This document shows, piece after piece, positions 1 through 12,794 of a stretch of DNA of 64,000 nt. The translations under genes and the position numbers were made by a program. The notes below the pieces were generated by a model. The model was not told where the DNA came from and made no database searches. It was given only the letters and a program-made list of their open reading frames with translations. The DNA is taken from NCBI RefSeq assembly GCF_017352195.1, contig NZ_CP071445.1:1116001-1180000 (forward strand). The letters are read 5' to 3'. This stretch comes from Sedimentibacter sp. zth1. Its GTDB lineage: Bacteria; Bacillota; Clostridia; Tissierellales; Sedimentibacteraceae. How positions within the stretch are numbered: position 1 is the stretch's first letter; each line of letters opens with the position of its first letter.

Positions 1-523
1 TATAAATATTTCTTCTTTTTGCTTCATTAACAAAGTTGTATATATGCTCATCCGAACTATCTTCATATACATATACTTGTTTTATGTTTAATTTTTTGGC
101 AAGATATAACCTTGTATGGCCATCTAATACAATATTATCACTTTTGCTTTTTAAAATTGGTACAACAAAATTTTCCTCGCTTTTAGCCCAACAAGACACA
201 TTATATAATTTTTCTTCATCAATGTAAAATTGAGATGGTTGTAACTTATTTATATCGCATTTGTAAACGTTTACATCGTTAAATTGCCTAATCAATCTAT
301 TGTTTTTACTATAAAACTTACAAATATGTCTCGAATAAAATCTGAATTCCTCTATGATTTTATCTATATAACTATAATCATTATAATAAATTATTGCCGA
401 ATCCTTTCCTGTAATTAAAAATTCACAAGGATATTTTCTGTCTATTAAATAGGCTCCATGTTGCTTAAGTATTTGTTTATTAAATCTATTATCATCATAT
501 ACGTCAACTCTTTGTATTTTCAT
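1..523 (-). CDS. ParB/Srx-like nuclease-fold protein (partial, runs off left edge)
   Basis: The minus strand is open from an ATG at 523 to the window edge (at least 174 codons), preceded by a strong site (TAGGAGGG). The C-terminal part that is visible reads V-L-D-G-H-T-R-L-Y-L-A-K-K-L, followed by a K-Q-V-Y-V-Y-E-D strand. This is the G-H-x-R box of ParB/sulfiredoxin-fold domains, in which a His/Arg pair contacts nucleotide or DNA phosphate. The N-terminal ~110 residues (Lys/Tyr/Asp rich) are not recognised. Family members act in partitioning, as nucleases or as transcription co-regulators; I cannot say which applies here. The 3' end is outside the window, so total length is unknown. No other gene is close on this strand. 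Confidence 0.55.
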   Translation of the reverse strand, partial: MKIQRVDVYDDNRFNKQILKQHGAYLIDRKYPCEFLITGKDSAIIYYNDYSYIDKIIEEFRFYSRHICKFYSKNNRLIRQFNDVNVYKCDINKLQPSQFYIDEEKLYNVSCWAKSEENFVVPILKSKSDNIVLDGHTRLYLAKKLNIKQVYVYEDSSDEHIYNFVNEAKRRNIY

Positions 524-710
524 AGTATTCCCTCCTATATTGATAAGGTATATTTTATATCGTTTGTATCATTTTACCACATTTTAAATTATTATTCAAC
601 AAAACATACAATACAGTAAATTATTTTTTATAACCTAAGAGGTTAAAATGGAAAAAATAAATTATAACGGTAATATTTAATATTAATAAAATTGTCATGT
701 AAATTAATCT

Positions 711-747
711 AAAACAGCATATTACTTAAAAATAATATGCTGTTTTT
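711..747 (-). terminator. Intrinsic terminator after the HD gene
   Basis: A 14-bp perfect inverted repeat (AAAACAGCATATTA / TAATATGCTGTTTT) with a short A-rich loop lies just past the stop of the HD gene. Both flanks are T/A-rich, so it could work in both directions. Confidence 0.75.
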
Positions 748-755
748 ATAATCAT

Positions 756-1334
756 TTAATTGTTTATGCTATTATTTATCGTTTCTTCGCAGCTTTTCAT
801 AGCATCTAATGTATTTTGTAACAGCTTATCTAAATCCCATCCAAGCATTTCTGCTCCTTGTTTTATGACATCTCTAGAACATCCTGCAGCAAATTTTTTA
901 TCTTTAAACTTTTTCTTTAAGCTTGGCAACTCCATATCCATAACGCTCTTTGAAGGTCTCATTCTTACAGCTGCACCAATAAGTCCTGTAAGCTCATCTG
1001 TCGCAAATAACACTTTTTCCATAATATGTTCAGGCTTTATCTCTGAACATAACCCAAAACCATGACTACATATTGATTTTATAAAATTATCACTTGCATT
1101 TATCTCTTTCAATAATTCTTTTGCCTTTTGACAATGTTCATCAGGGTAACTTTCAAAATCAATATCATGCAATAATCCAACTAAACCCCAATAATTTTTT
1201 TCATCCTTAAATCCAAGCTCATTAGCAAAATAACTCATTACACCTTCGACTGTTAATGCATGTAATATATGAAAATCTTCCTTATTATACTTCCTTAACA
1301 ATTGTAAAGCTTGATCTCTTGTAACTATCTCCAT
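756..1334 (-). CDS. HD-domain phosphohydrolase-like protein
   Basis: This is a 192-residue soluble protein with the HD superfamily pattern: His25 in F-H-I-L-H, the L-L-H-D pair at about 56-57, and a later S-H-G motif with an acidic residue in A-T-D-E-L. These are the metal ligands of HD hydrolases. The family contains nucleotidases and other metal-dependent phosphohydrolases; the substrate here is not evident. The start is an ATG with an AAAGGAG site. It lies 18 nt downstream of the GPP34 gene on the same strand, so the two are probably co-transcribed and end at the hairpin at 711-747. The family call is firm, the function is unknown. Confidence 0.75.
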   Translation of the reverse strand: MEIVTRDQALQLLRKYNKEDFHILHALTVEGVMSYFANELGFKDEKNYWGLVGLLHDIDFESYPDEHCQKAKELLKEINASDNFIKSICSHGFGLCSEIKPEHIMEKVLFATDELTGLIGAAVRMRPSKSVMDMELPSLKKKFKDKKFAAGCSRDVIKQGAEMLGWDLDKLLQNTLDAMKSCEETINNSINN

Positions 1335-1352
1335 AAATATTTCTCCTTTGTT

Positions 1353-2042
1353 TTATAATATGACTGTAGTTATAATTGCTAAAATAATACAAAACAAATT
1401 ATCAATTGTTTTCAACGTTCTTAAAACAACAATATTATCACTGTTTTCCATTGCATTAGTTACTTTCTCTTTTATTATTTTGCACTCTTTATTGGGAAAA
1501 TATTGATATATAAGATCTGTTTTATCTAGTAACCTCGCTAGTATAATCATATCATAATCTTTTACCTTTTCTTCAAATACATTTGATTTTATTTTGCTAA
1601 TTATTTCTTCAACTGACGCTTGATTAACTTTAAATTTAGATTTTTCAATACCAAACATTCCTGCTTTTTTATACTCTTGTAATACTCCTTCATTAACTAG
1701 ATCTGAAATTAAATTTTTACTGAAATTATCAAAATACTGTTTTTTAAAGTTCAAAAAAAACATAGAAGTAACTTCAGCAACAGTTTTTTTCTTAGAATCC
1801 AGTAATACTTGATAAATAATACTTAAGTATTTCAAGTTATCTGGTAAAGGTTTAATTATTGAAAAAGCTAAATCACTTTTATCTCCATCACCATTTAAAA
1901 CTTCAATAACTTTATTTTTTTCAAGCTCATATAATCCCAATGACATTAAAGCAACAATGGTAGCCTGATTAAATAATGAATCAGGATTCCTTTCTTTATT
2001 TATTGAAAGTAAAAGAAACTGGTTTGTTATTGCAATATCCAT
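1353..2042 (-). CDS. GPP34 (GOLPH3/Vps74-like) family protein with C-terminal membrane segment
   Basis: The protein has 229 residues. The N-terminus (Q-F-L-L-L-S-I-N-K-E), the helical A-L-M-S-L-G-L-Y-E-L-E stretch, the L-V-N-E-G-V-L segment and the late I-L-A-R-L-L helix match the layout of the GPP34 fold, which in eukaryotes binds phosphoinositides at the Golgi. Bacterial members are uncharacterised. The last ~18 residues (C-I-I-L-A-I-I-T-T-V-I-L) form a hydrophobic tail that could anchor the protein in the membrane. The start is an ATG after a TGGAGGAT site. It is the first gene of a pair with the HD protein. The fold assignment is by pattern memory, so moderate confidence; no function is proposed. 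Confidence 0.5.
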   Translation of the reverse strand: MDIAITNQFLLLSINKERNPDSLFNQATIVALMSLGLYELEKNKVIEVLNGDGDKSDLAFSIIKPLPDNLKYLSIIYQVLLDSKKKTVAEVTSMFFLNFKKQYFDNFSKNLISDLVNEGVLQEYKKAGMFGIEKSKFKVNQASVEEIISKIKSNVFEEKVKDYDMIILARLLDKTDLIYQYFPNKECKIIKEKVTNAMENSDNIVVLRTLKTIDNLFCIILAIITTVIL

Positions 2043-2512
2043 ACATATCCTCCATTAAATTTTTTTAGTATAAAACTAAAATAATTTTATAACCTCTTTT
2101 ATAACATTTTCATAACTTTGCCCACTTATTTAATATGATGGTAATTTTCTAAACGTCTAACTATAGTTTATTCATTTTAACATTGTGTTTATTCATTTTC
2201 AACCATTTTACGTATATTTTGTTATTGTTTTGTATAACAACCTGTTATATATATTTTATAGAAATTAAAATGTTTTCTGTAAGCATCTCAACATTTTAAT
2301 TTCTAGATTGTAATTTTAACATTTTCTTAATTTTTGATTATAAGTATTATAATGATAATTATTTTAAATAAACAATTATCATTATATACATAATATACAT
2401 ATATATATGTCGAATTTTATCTTAAAATATAAATATATAATAAATTAATCTACTTCTATTCTTTCTTTGACTAAATATTTAAAATTTCAACTAAAATATA
2501 TTTTTTAACATT
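2043..2512. other. Gene-free AT-rich interval with a long inverted repeat
   Basis: No convincing ORF is visible on either strand. The only clear structure is a 16-bp inverted repeat (TAGAAATTAAAATGTT and its complement) at about 2259-2305 with a 15-nt loop and no following T tract. The sequence GTTTATTCATTTT occurs twice near 2166-2200. The promoter of the GPP34-HD pair must lie in the right-hand side of the minus-strand upstream region (left of 2200). Confidence 0.6.
2259..2305. repeat. 16-bp perfect inverted repeat
   Basis: Arms at 2259-2274 and 2290-2305 are perfectly complementary. There is no T tract, so it is not an obvious terminator. It could be an operator or a relic hairpin; its role is unknown. 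Confidence 0.6.
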
Positions 2513-2552
2513 AAAAGCTCTTTGCCTTGTCTTGACAAGGTAAAGAGCTTTT
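2513..2552 (-). terminator. Candidate terminator of rrn1
   Basis: An 18-bp stem (with one G-T pair) and a 4-nt loop: AAAAGCTCTTTGCCTTGT / ACAAGGTAAAGAGCTTTT. It is the first strong hairpin downstream of the rrn1 5S gene on the minus strand. The U tract is short on the minus side and better on the plus side (TTTTATTTTT). Confidence 0.6.
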
Positions 2553-2556
2553 ATTT

Positions 2557-2603
2557 TTAAGAGCCAGATTATTTTTTTCTTGCATAAAAATAATCTGGCG
2601 ATG
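2557..2603 (-). repeat. Duplicated 5S tail, distal copy
   Basis: A 47-bp direct repeat of 2753-2799 differing at a single position. On the minus strand it contains the last ~11 nt of 5S (CATCGCCAGATT) plus the hairpin in which TAATCTGG pairs back with the 5S end. Only the end of a 5S gene is present, so it is a remnant. Confidence 0.8.
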
Positions 2604-2752
2604 GCTGCTTGACCTAACCCCATTTGCATACTTAAGTGCTATCTTTCATAGCAAATGGTGGTAGGTCAGCCGCAATGAGTACCAAATCTATGTGAGCATG
2701 GTCTTTGCGAACAAATAGATTTGCTGTACGAAACTGCACACTTTCTCTATTC
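2604..2752 (-). repeat. Rearranged 23S-5S spacer modules downstream of rrn1
   Basis: Two hairpins occur: GACCTA..CCATTTGC with GCAAATGG..TAGGTC (about 2609-2669), and AAATCTAT with ATAGATTT (about 2688-2722). Variants of the same two hairpins sit in the 23S-5S spacers (for example about 3119-3206) in the opposite relative order. This looks like leftover from a second 5S unit. Confidence 0.55.
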
Positions 2753-2789
2753 TTAAGAGCCAGATTACTTTTTTCTTGCATAAAAATAA

Positions 2790-2799
<10 letters not shown>
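2753..2799 (-). repeat. 5S tail hairpin repeat, proximal copy
   Basis: This copy overlaps the true 3' end of the rrn1 5S gene. The inverted repeat CCAGATTA...TAATCTGG would pair the mature 5S 3' strand with downstream sequence, competing with 5S helix I. It may mark processing or termination. Confidence 0.7.
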
Positions 2800-2905
<106 letters not shown>

Positions 2906-2914
2906 TTAGTATAA

Positions 2915-3215
2915 CTCGTTCTTTTTCATCAACTCTACGTCATTACTCATTCTTTCGTCAGTTGCGTACCTAATGTACGTGCCTTCCTCATTCATTCGCA
3001 TTTCTTGATTTGATAAAAAATTACTTCGTTATGTTATATATTAAGTTATTATTATATTGAAAGTTTGAACTTTCAAAATTGTACAGGAAAAACTTTTTGA
3101 GATTTGTCCGACTGCATCACAAATCTATTTACTCACTTACGTTCGTATAGATTTGGATTTCGCTGGATCTGACCTACCATCCATTTGAGAATCAAATGGG
3201 GTTAGGATCATTATT
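2915..3215 (-). other. 23S-5S spacer of rrn1 with hairpin modules
   Basis: It holds a ~115-bp module (about 2915-3030, tip hairpin GTAC..GTAC, ending in the word AAAAAATTACTTCG) and a ~50-bp module (about 3104-3153, stem AAATCTAT/ATAGATTT). It also holds a GACCTA..CCATTTG hairpin next to the 23S end (about 3169-3206). The first module is shared with rrn4 and absent from rrn2 and rrn3. The second is absent from rrn2, where a single GATTTG remains. Confidence 0.7.
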
Positions 3216-8321
<5,106 letters not shown>

Positions 8322-8370
8322 TCTGTTCTCAAGCTTACGCTTGGCATTAACTCGATATTTTTGTTATCTG

Positions 8371-8464
8371 CTGTGTCACTACTCTTCATCACTCGCTTAC
8401 GTACTTTAGTACGTGCGCTCGTTCTTCATCGCGTTCCTTGCATATAGCAAAACTATCTTCGTTA
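8371..8464 (-). repeat. Hairpin module in the rrn1 leader
   Basis: A palindrome ACGTAC-TTTA-GTACGT is flanked by TCGCT and GCGCTCG words and ends in ACTATCTTCG. It is the same module type as in the spacers, and is conserved in the leaders of rrn2 (33666-33759) and rrn3 (50751-50844). It may be an RNase III or antitermination structure (inference). Confidence 0.6.
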
Positions 8465-8603
8465 GTTGTTGTTGTTTTTGTTTTTACTGTTTTTTGTTCT
8501 ATTTCTATACTCTTGCGAGTACTGAAACTAAAGGTTGTTCTTATGCTGTTTTATTGTCTAAGGTTCATTTTTCAATGCTTTGCTGTCTCTCAACAGCTTT
8601 ATT

Positions 8604-8632
8604 AGTTTACCATCTCTGTCGAAGTTTGTCAA
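8604..8632 (-). promoter_or_regulatory. rrn1 promoter P1
   Basis: TTGACA, 17-bp spacer, TAAACT, followed within a few bases by AAAGCTGTTG. It is the promoter nearest to 16S. Confidence 0.75.
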
Positions 8633-8698
8633 GAACTTTTTTAAATTATTTATTTTTACATTTTATAACTTGTTTCGCTCTTTTTCGACAGCTTTAAT

Positions 8699-8727
8699 AG
8701 ATTATCACACTTATACTTTTTTGTCAA
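8699..8727 (-). promoter_or_regulatory. rrn1 promoter P2
   Basis: TTGACA, 17-bp spacer, TAATCT, followed by ATTAAAGCTGTCGAAAAAG. The same downstream word follows promoters of rrn2, rrn3 and the 4-tRNA operon. Confidence 0.8.
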
Positions 8728-8782
8728 CTAATTTATTTTATTTAATTACTCTTAACTGATGTGTCTTTCCGACAGCTTTGAT

Positions 8783-8811
8783 ATATTAACATGTTTTTAA
8801 CATTAAGTCAA
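8783..8811 (-). promoter_or_regulatory. rrn1 promoter P3
   Basis: TTGACT, 17-bp spacer, TAATAT, followed by ATCAAAGCTGTCGGAAAG. It is the most distal of three tandem promoters. Confidence 0.75.
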
Positions 8812-8880
8812 CGTGTTTTTACAAAACAATCAAATAGCACAATTATAATATAACCTAATTTTTTATATAAATACATAAAT

Positions 8881-8931
8881 AAAAAAATCTATGAGTAATA
8901 AATATAAATTTGTTTTTACATCTCATAGATT
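8881..8931 (-). terminator. Terminator of the FMN glutamate-synthase-like gene
   Basis: A 10-bp stem (AATCTATGAG / CTCATAGATT) with a 26-nt loop, followed on the minus strand by a run of seven T. It separates this gene from the rrn1 promoters. Confidence 0.7.
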
Positions 8932-8941
8932 ATGTATTATA

Positions 8942-10450
8942 TTAAGCATTCATTAGGTTTACAGCATCTTGAGTTAACGGAATTAAGTCACTTTTATCTA
9001 AATATTTTATATCGAATTTTCTATTAAGTGCTGAAAAATGTTTTACACCAAATGCTATTTTATTAAGATATGAAAAAACTCCAATAGCACCTGTTGAAAA
9101 TTTATTTGCATCTTTTCCATATATAGCTCTTAAATCAGGTAAATCTCCAAAAATCTCTTGTATACTAGAACCGTATTTTTTATATCTTTCAGGTACCTTA
9201 CAATTAATTATCAAATTACCTACATTTTTACTTGTCATTGCAGCTGCCATAGATGCTCTACATAAACCTATACTTGTAATATTATTTTCACCATACGCCA
9301 AAGCTTTAAAAACCTGATCTTCACTAGAAAATCCGCCTGTTATTGTGATAGCTGGAATTTCAATTTCTTCTGCTTTCATTTTTTTAATTATTTTTACAAC
9401 TGTATCCTCTAAGCAAACAGTCGGTAATGACCATTCGTTCATCATTTTACACGGACTGTATCCACTTCCTCCACCAGCACCATCAAAAGTAATCATATCT
9501 ACTCTTTCATTAGATGCAATTCTTAAAACTCTTTCTATATCTACTTTATCATAACCAGCCATTTTAAAATATATGTTTTGGGCACCCATTTCTCTTAATT
9601 CTCTTATTCTTTTATGTAAAAAATCCTCATTCCACAACGGTAATCTACTATAAGAATAAAAGTTTGGACAAACCCCATCATCATATGATTTTTGAACATC
9701 TTTATCAGCTGGATTTGGATAAACTATCTCTCCACTATTATGTGCTTTCATAGCAGCTTCCAAATTTTTAAGTTTTATTGCTGGTTGCGTTCCCTTTGCA
9801 GATTGTCCAAATTTTAATTCTATAGCCTTTGCTCCATATTTACTAATTGCAATTTCCGGTACGCCTAACATGTCATCTTCTACATTGCATTGTACTACTA
9901 TTTGACCATATCCTCTATAATACATATTGAAGGAATCCAAAACTTGTCCTATGAATGGAAACTCTTTTATTTTTCCATTCTCTATTACTAAATTTTCATC
10001 CTTATTTCTTGCATTTTCTCCTACTACACATGTAACACCAGCCATAGCTGCACCACCAAAATAATCTTTCCAATTTAGCTTTATAAGTGCTGGTAAAATT
10101 ATTGGTATCGCCATTTTAACTTTATTTAATGAACCATATTCTCTTTCTAATTTTACGTTATAAATTGTCGCTTCTTCATAAGTTTCATTTGCTCCAATTG
10201 CTCCAAAAACACGACCATTAATATTAAAGCACGAATAATCCAATGGATAATCTTTTTCAGACGCTATTTGATTTGTTCCTGTTGTTGTAGGATACACAGT
10301 TTGAGCTCCCAAAACTGCTGACAATCCTATGTCACAAGTTCCTAAACATTCTTCTGTACAAAATGAACACATTCCTGATTGTGGAGAAATAAAATTACTC
10401 CTATTTTTCGTAAATTCAAAACCAGAACTTAAACTTGGTGAATAAGTCAT
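8942..10450 (-). CDS. FMN-binding glutamate synthase family protein (GltB central/FMN domain-like)
   Basis: 502 residues. The bulk matches the FMN-binding TIM-barrel domain of glutamate synthase: I-E-L-K-F-G-Q-S-A-K-G, then V-D-M-I-T-F-D-G-A-G-G-G-S-G-Y-S-P, then I-P-A-I-T-I-T-G-G-F-S-S. The N-terminus has a Cys-rich stretch (C-S-F-C-T-E-E-C-L-G-T-C, about residues 27-39) that could hold an Fe-S cluster; this is inference. There is no glutaminase domain, so it is not a complete GltB. Such stand-alone proteins are common in anaerobes and mostly uncharacterised. The start is an ATG after TAGGGAGGTAG. The DUF2812 gene lies 27 nt upstream on the same strand; the terminator at 8881-8931 follows. 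Confidence 0.85.
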   Translation of the reverse strand: MTYSPSLSSGFEFTKNRSNFISPQSGMCSFCTEECLGTCDIGLSAVLGAQTVYPTTTGTNQIASEKDYPLDYSCFNINGRVFGAIGANETYEEATIYNVKLEREYGSLNKVKMAIPIILPALIKLNWKDYFGGAAMAGVTCVVGENARNKDENLVIENGKIKEFPFIGQVLDSFNMYYRGYGQIVVQCNVEDDMLGVPEIAISKYGAKAIELKFGQSAKGTQPAIKLKNLEAAMKAHNSGEIVYPNPADKDVQKSYDDGVCPNFYSYSRLPLWNEDFLHKRIRELREMGAQNIYFKMAGYDKVDIERVLRIASNERVDMITFDGAGGGSGYSPCKMMNEWSLPTVCLEDTVVKIIKKMKAEEIEIPAITITGGFSSEDQVFKALAYGENNITSIGLCRASMAAAMTSKNVGNLIINCKVPERYKKYGSSIQEIFGDLPDLRAIYGKDANKFSTGAIGVFSYLNKIAFGVKHFSALNRKFDIKYLDKSDLIPLTQDAVNLMNA

Positions 10451-10477
10451 AAAACTACCTCCCTAGAATTTAAAAAT

Positions 10478-11614
10478 TTAAATATCTTTTAATATATTCC
10501 TAGCATGTGACTTTAAATCCTCATGTCCCTTGTATTGTATATATAAAGCCTTATTATCTTTATATATTAGTAAAAACTGGTACTCATGTAATTTTGCATA
10601 TACCATATTTTCTTTTATATCAAATTTAACTTCATTTTTTTTATTAAATATTTTTGCTGAATTCTTTCTATCTACATTAAAATACTTAATAGTGCTAATA
10701 TAATCTTCTATCAATATATTAGTTAGTTGTGGAAAGAGCAACTCATAATATTCTATTTCTAGCTCTATTACACCATATTCTGCATATTCATATATTTTAT
10801 AATACTTAGGTGATAATACTTTTTTGTAAACATCTACTGTATCAAAATACATATTGTTTTCATTATTTTCTATATTAATAAGTTCTGTAAACACTTGCAT
10901 GCACTCTAAATCTTCTATATGCTTATGTTGATGCATATCAATATCTTTTAATGATACAATTAATACTAATATATTTAGCAATAGAACCAAAGTAAACTTA
11001 ATTATTCTTTTTATATTTACATTTTTTATTTTATTGTTACCATATAATGCGGTATATGAACAAAATTCAATACTATTTAATAATGAATTATAATCATATT
11101 TACTATTAAATAAAGATAAACTTGAAAACAATAAGGCTAAAATACAAAATATATAGTTATTTTGTATGAAATTTATAAATGAACCTATTGTGCCTATGTA
11201 TAATATTATATAAATAATCGCAAGAATTACTGACACCTTTATTGTATTTTTAATTGTCTTTATTACTTCTACTAACTTATCCGATAATATTTCAATATTA
11301 TTTTTTGAAAATGATCCTATAGAATAATTCTTCGATTTTGAGTAATATATTCTAAAATGCTTTGATGAGGTTATATATTCAAGGCCATAGTTACTATATT
11401 TATTATTATAATCCTCTACTATATTATCTTCATCATTTTCTATATATGGTTCGATGTAATACCTTATTTTCTCATACTCTGAATTACTAAACCTTGCAAA
11501 GTTATTACCAATACTATTAAGAATTAACCCGTTTTCCGCTTTTTTATTTAACCACAAAACTAATGAACACATATCATACTGGTTAAACGGTACTATATAA
11601 ATATAACTTTTCAA
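10478..11614 (-). CDS. DUF2812-like membrane protein
   Basis: 378 residues with a TTG start (site AGGGGGAAT). The N-terminal part has the DUF2812 pattern: a W-L-N-x-K-A-E-N-G-L motif near residue 24, then a basic-aromatic strand R-Y-Y-I-E-P-Y, and a second G-L-E-Y-I...F-R-I-Y-Y-S element. Four hydrophobic helices follow between about 128 and 225 (two pairs). The C-terminal ~150 residues are hydrophilic and not recognised. In clostridia DUF2812 genes often sit beside PadR regulators, but none is present here. The function is unknown. Its 3' end is 27 nt before the FMN enzyme gene, so the two may be co-transcribed. Confidence 0.6.
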   Translation of the reverse strand: MKSYIYIVPFNQYDMCSLVLWLNKKAENGLILNSIGNNFARFSNSEYEKIRYYIEPYIENDEDNIVEDYNNKYSNYGLEYITSSKHFRIYYSKSKNYSIGSFSKNNIEILSDKLVEVIKTIKNTIKVSVILAIIYIILYIGTIGSFINFIQNNYIFCILALLFSSLSLFNSKYDYNSLLNSIEFCSYTALYGNNKIKNVNIKRIIKFTLVLLLNILVLIVSLKDIDMHQHKHIEDLECMQVFTELINIENNENNMYFDTVDVYKKVLSPKYYKIYEYAEYGVIELEIEYYELLFPQLTNILIEDYISTIKYFNVDRKNSAKIFNKKNEVKFDIKENMVYAKLHEYQFLLIYKDNKALYIQYKGHEDLKSHARNILKDI

Positions 11615-11731
11615 ATATTCCCCCTGTATAATAATTATTTCTAAATATAAATAAAAAAGATTTACTACTATACTTATAATATTAACATATTTTACTTATA
11701 TTTTCAAATTATTACACAGTATAAATATCAT

Positions 11732-12772
11732 TTATTCTATACCGTTAAAGTTATTCCCACCTAATCTCCAAATAGAAATTCCATAAGTGTCACTTTTATT
11801 TATTATACTCCTCCAGTAGTTCAATGTAGTACTATCAGCATAGAAAACCTTATGTAAAACATCTGCATCATCTAAATACTGAAAATATAATGTTTGGCTT
11901 TCATTATCTCTTTGTGCCGTACAATTATAATCTATTTGTAGTTTTCTTGCTTGCTTTTCCGTCAAAGAAACTGTCTTTTCTCCTTCTGCCCAGTTGAATC
12001 CTCCAGTAGCAATTGCAAATTCCTTTTTACCAGGCAATGTTGAGGCCTTTTCTACAACATTTTTTAAAAATTCTGTATTTGCTTTTGGACCAGGTTTACT
12101 GCTTATTCCAAATAGATTATAACACATAATAGCATATGTCGGTCCTTCCGAAAAAGTTAGCTTTTCAAAAGGAGTTAAACTCTCCAAAGTAATTCTAACA
12201 TCTATGTTATTTGCTACTGCTTGAGTGTATAAATCTTTGCAAAATTTGTTAAAAACATCCCAAAGATGCATATCCTTTCTTATATTTTCATAGTCAATTT
12301 CAATACCATCGAATCCATATTTTTTCGTTATTGAAATTATATCATTAATATGTTTTTGCCTATTCTCATCTTCACCAAGCAATCTATACAAAATATCGGT
12401 GTCTTTTAGTGAGGATGACTTATTTTCATATTTTATATCATTTACAAATGTTAAATAGTAATTGAAATTTTTATCTTCATATTCATATTTAACACTAGAA
12501 TAAGTATCTAATAATTGTTGGGGTATCACGATTTTATCATTTTTATCAAAATAAGTACTGAAAAGATAAATATCATTAAGCTCATTTTTTATTATTTCAA
12601 TCTCTTCTATTATATTATTAGTATCCCAATATACTGTCCAAGCTGAATTATTAACTTTTATTTTTTCTTCATAGTTTGAATTGTTTATATCTCCAAAATC
12701 ATTATTTTTAACATTTGTATATATTGCTAAAGCTATAATAACAATTATTAATATAATAGCGATTTTTTTCAT
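11732..12772 (-). CDS. Membrane-anchored glycoside hydrolase family 18 protein
   Basis: 346 residues. An N-terminal hydrophobic segment (about 4-19) acts as signal anchor. The catalytic signature D-G-I-E-I-D-Y-E (D-x-x-D-x-D-x-E type) is intact, as are the Y-A-I-M-C-Y-N strand and a late I-S-I-W-R-L-G-G motif near the C-terminus. GH18 enzymes cut beta-1,4-linked GlcNAc polymers by substrate-assisted catalysis. The gene is the last of four in a polysaccharide operon, 22 nt after the deacetylase-like gene, with its own GGAGGAAA site. It may trim or release the polymer made by the PilZ-GT2 synthase; that role is inferred from context. Confidence 0.8.
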   Translation of the reverse strand: MKKIAIILIIVIIALAIYTNVKNNDFGDINNSNYEEKIKVNNSAWTVYWDTNNIIEEIEIIKNELNDIYLFSTYFDKNDKIVIPQQLLDTYSSVKYEYEDKNFNYYLTFVNDIKYENKSSSLKDTDILYRLLGEDENRQKHINDIISITKKYGFDGIEIDYENIRKDMHLWDVFNKFCKDLYTQAVANNIDVRITLESLTPFEKLTFSEGPTYAIMCYNLFGISSKPGPKANTEFLKNVVEKASTLPGKKEFAIATGGFNWAEGEKTVSLTEKQARKLQIDYNCTAQRDNESQTLYFQYLDDADVLHKVFYADSTTLNYWRSIINKSDTYGISIWRLGGNNFNGIE

Positions 12773-12794
12773 TGCGTTTCCTCCACATAATTTA

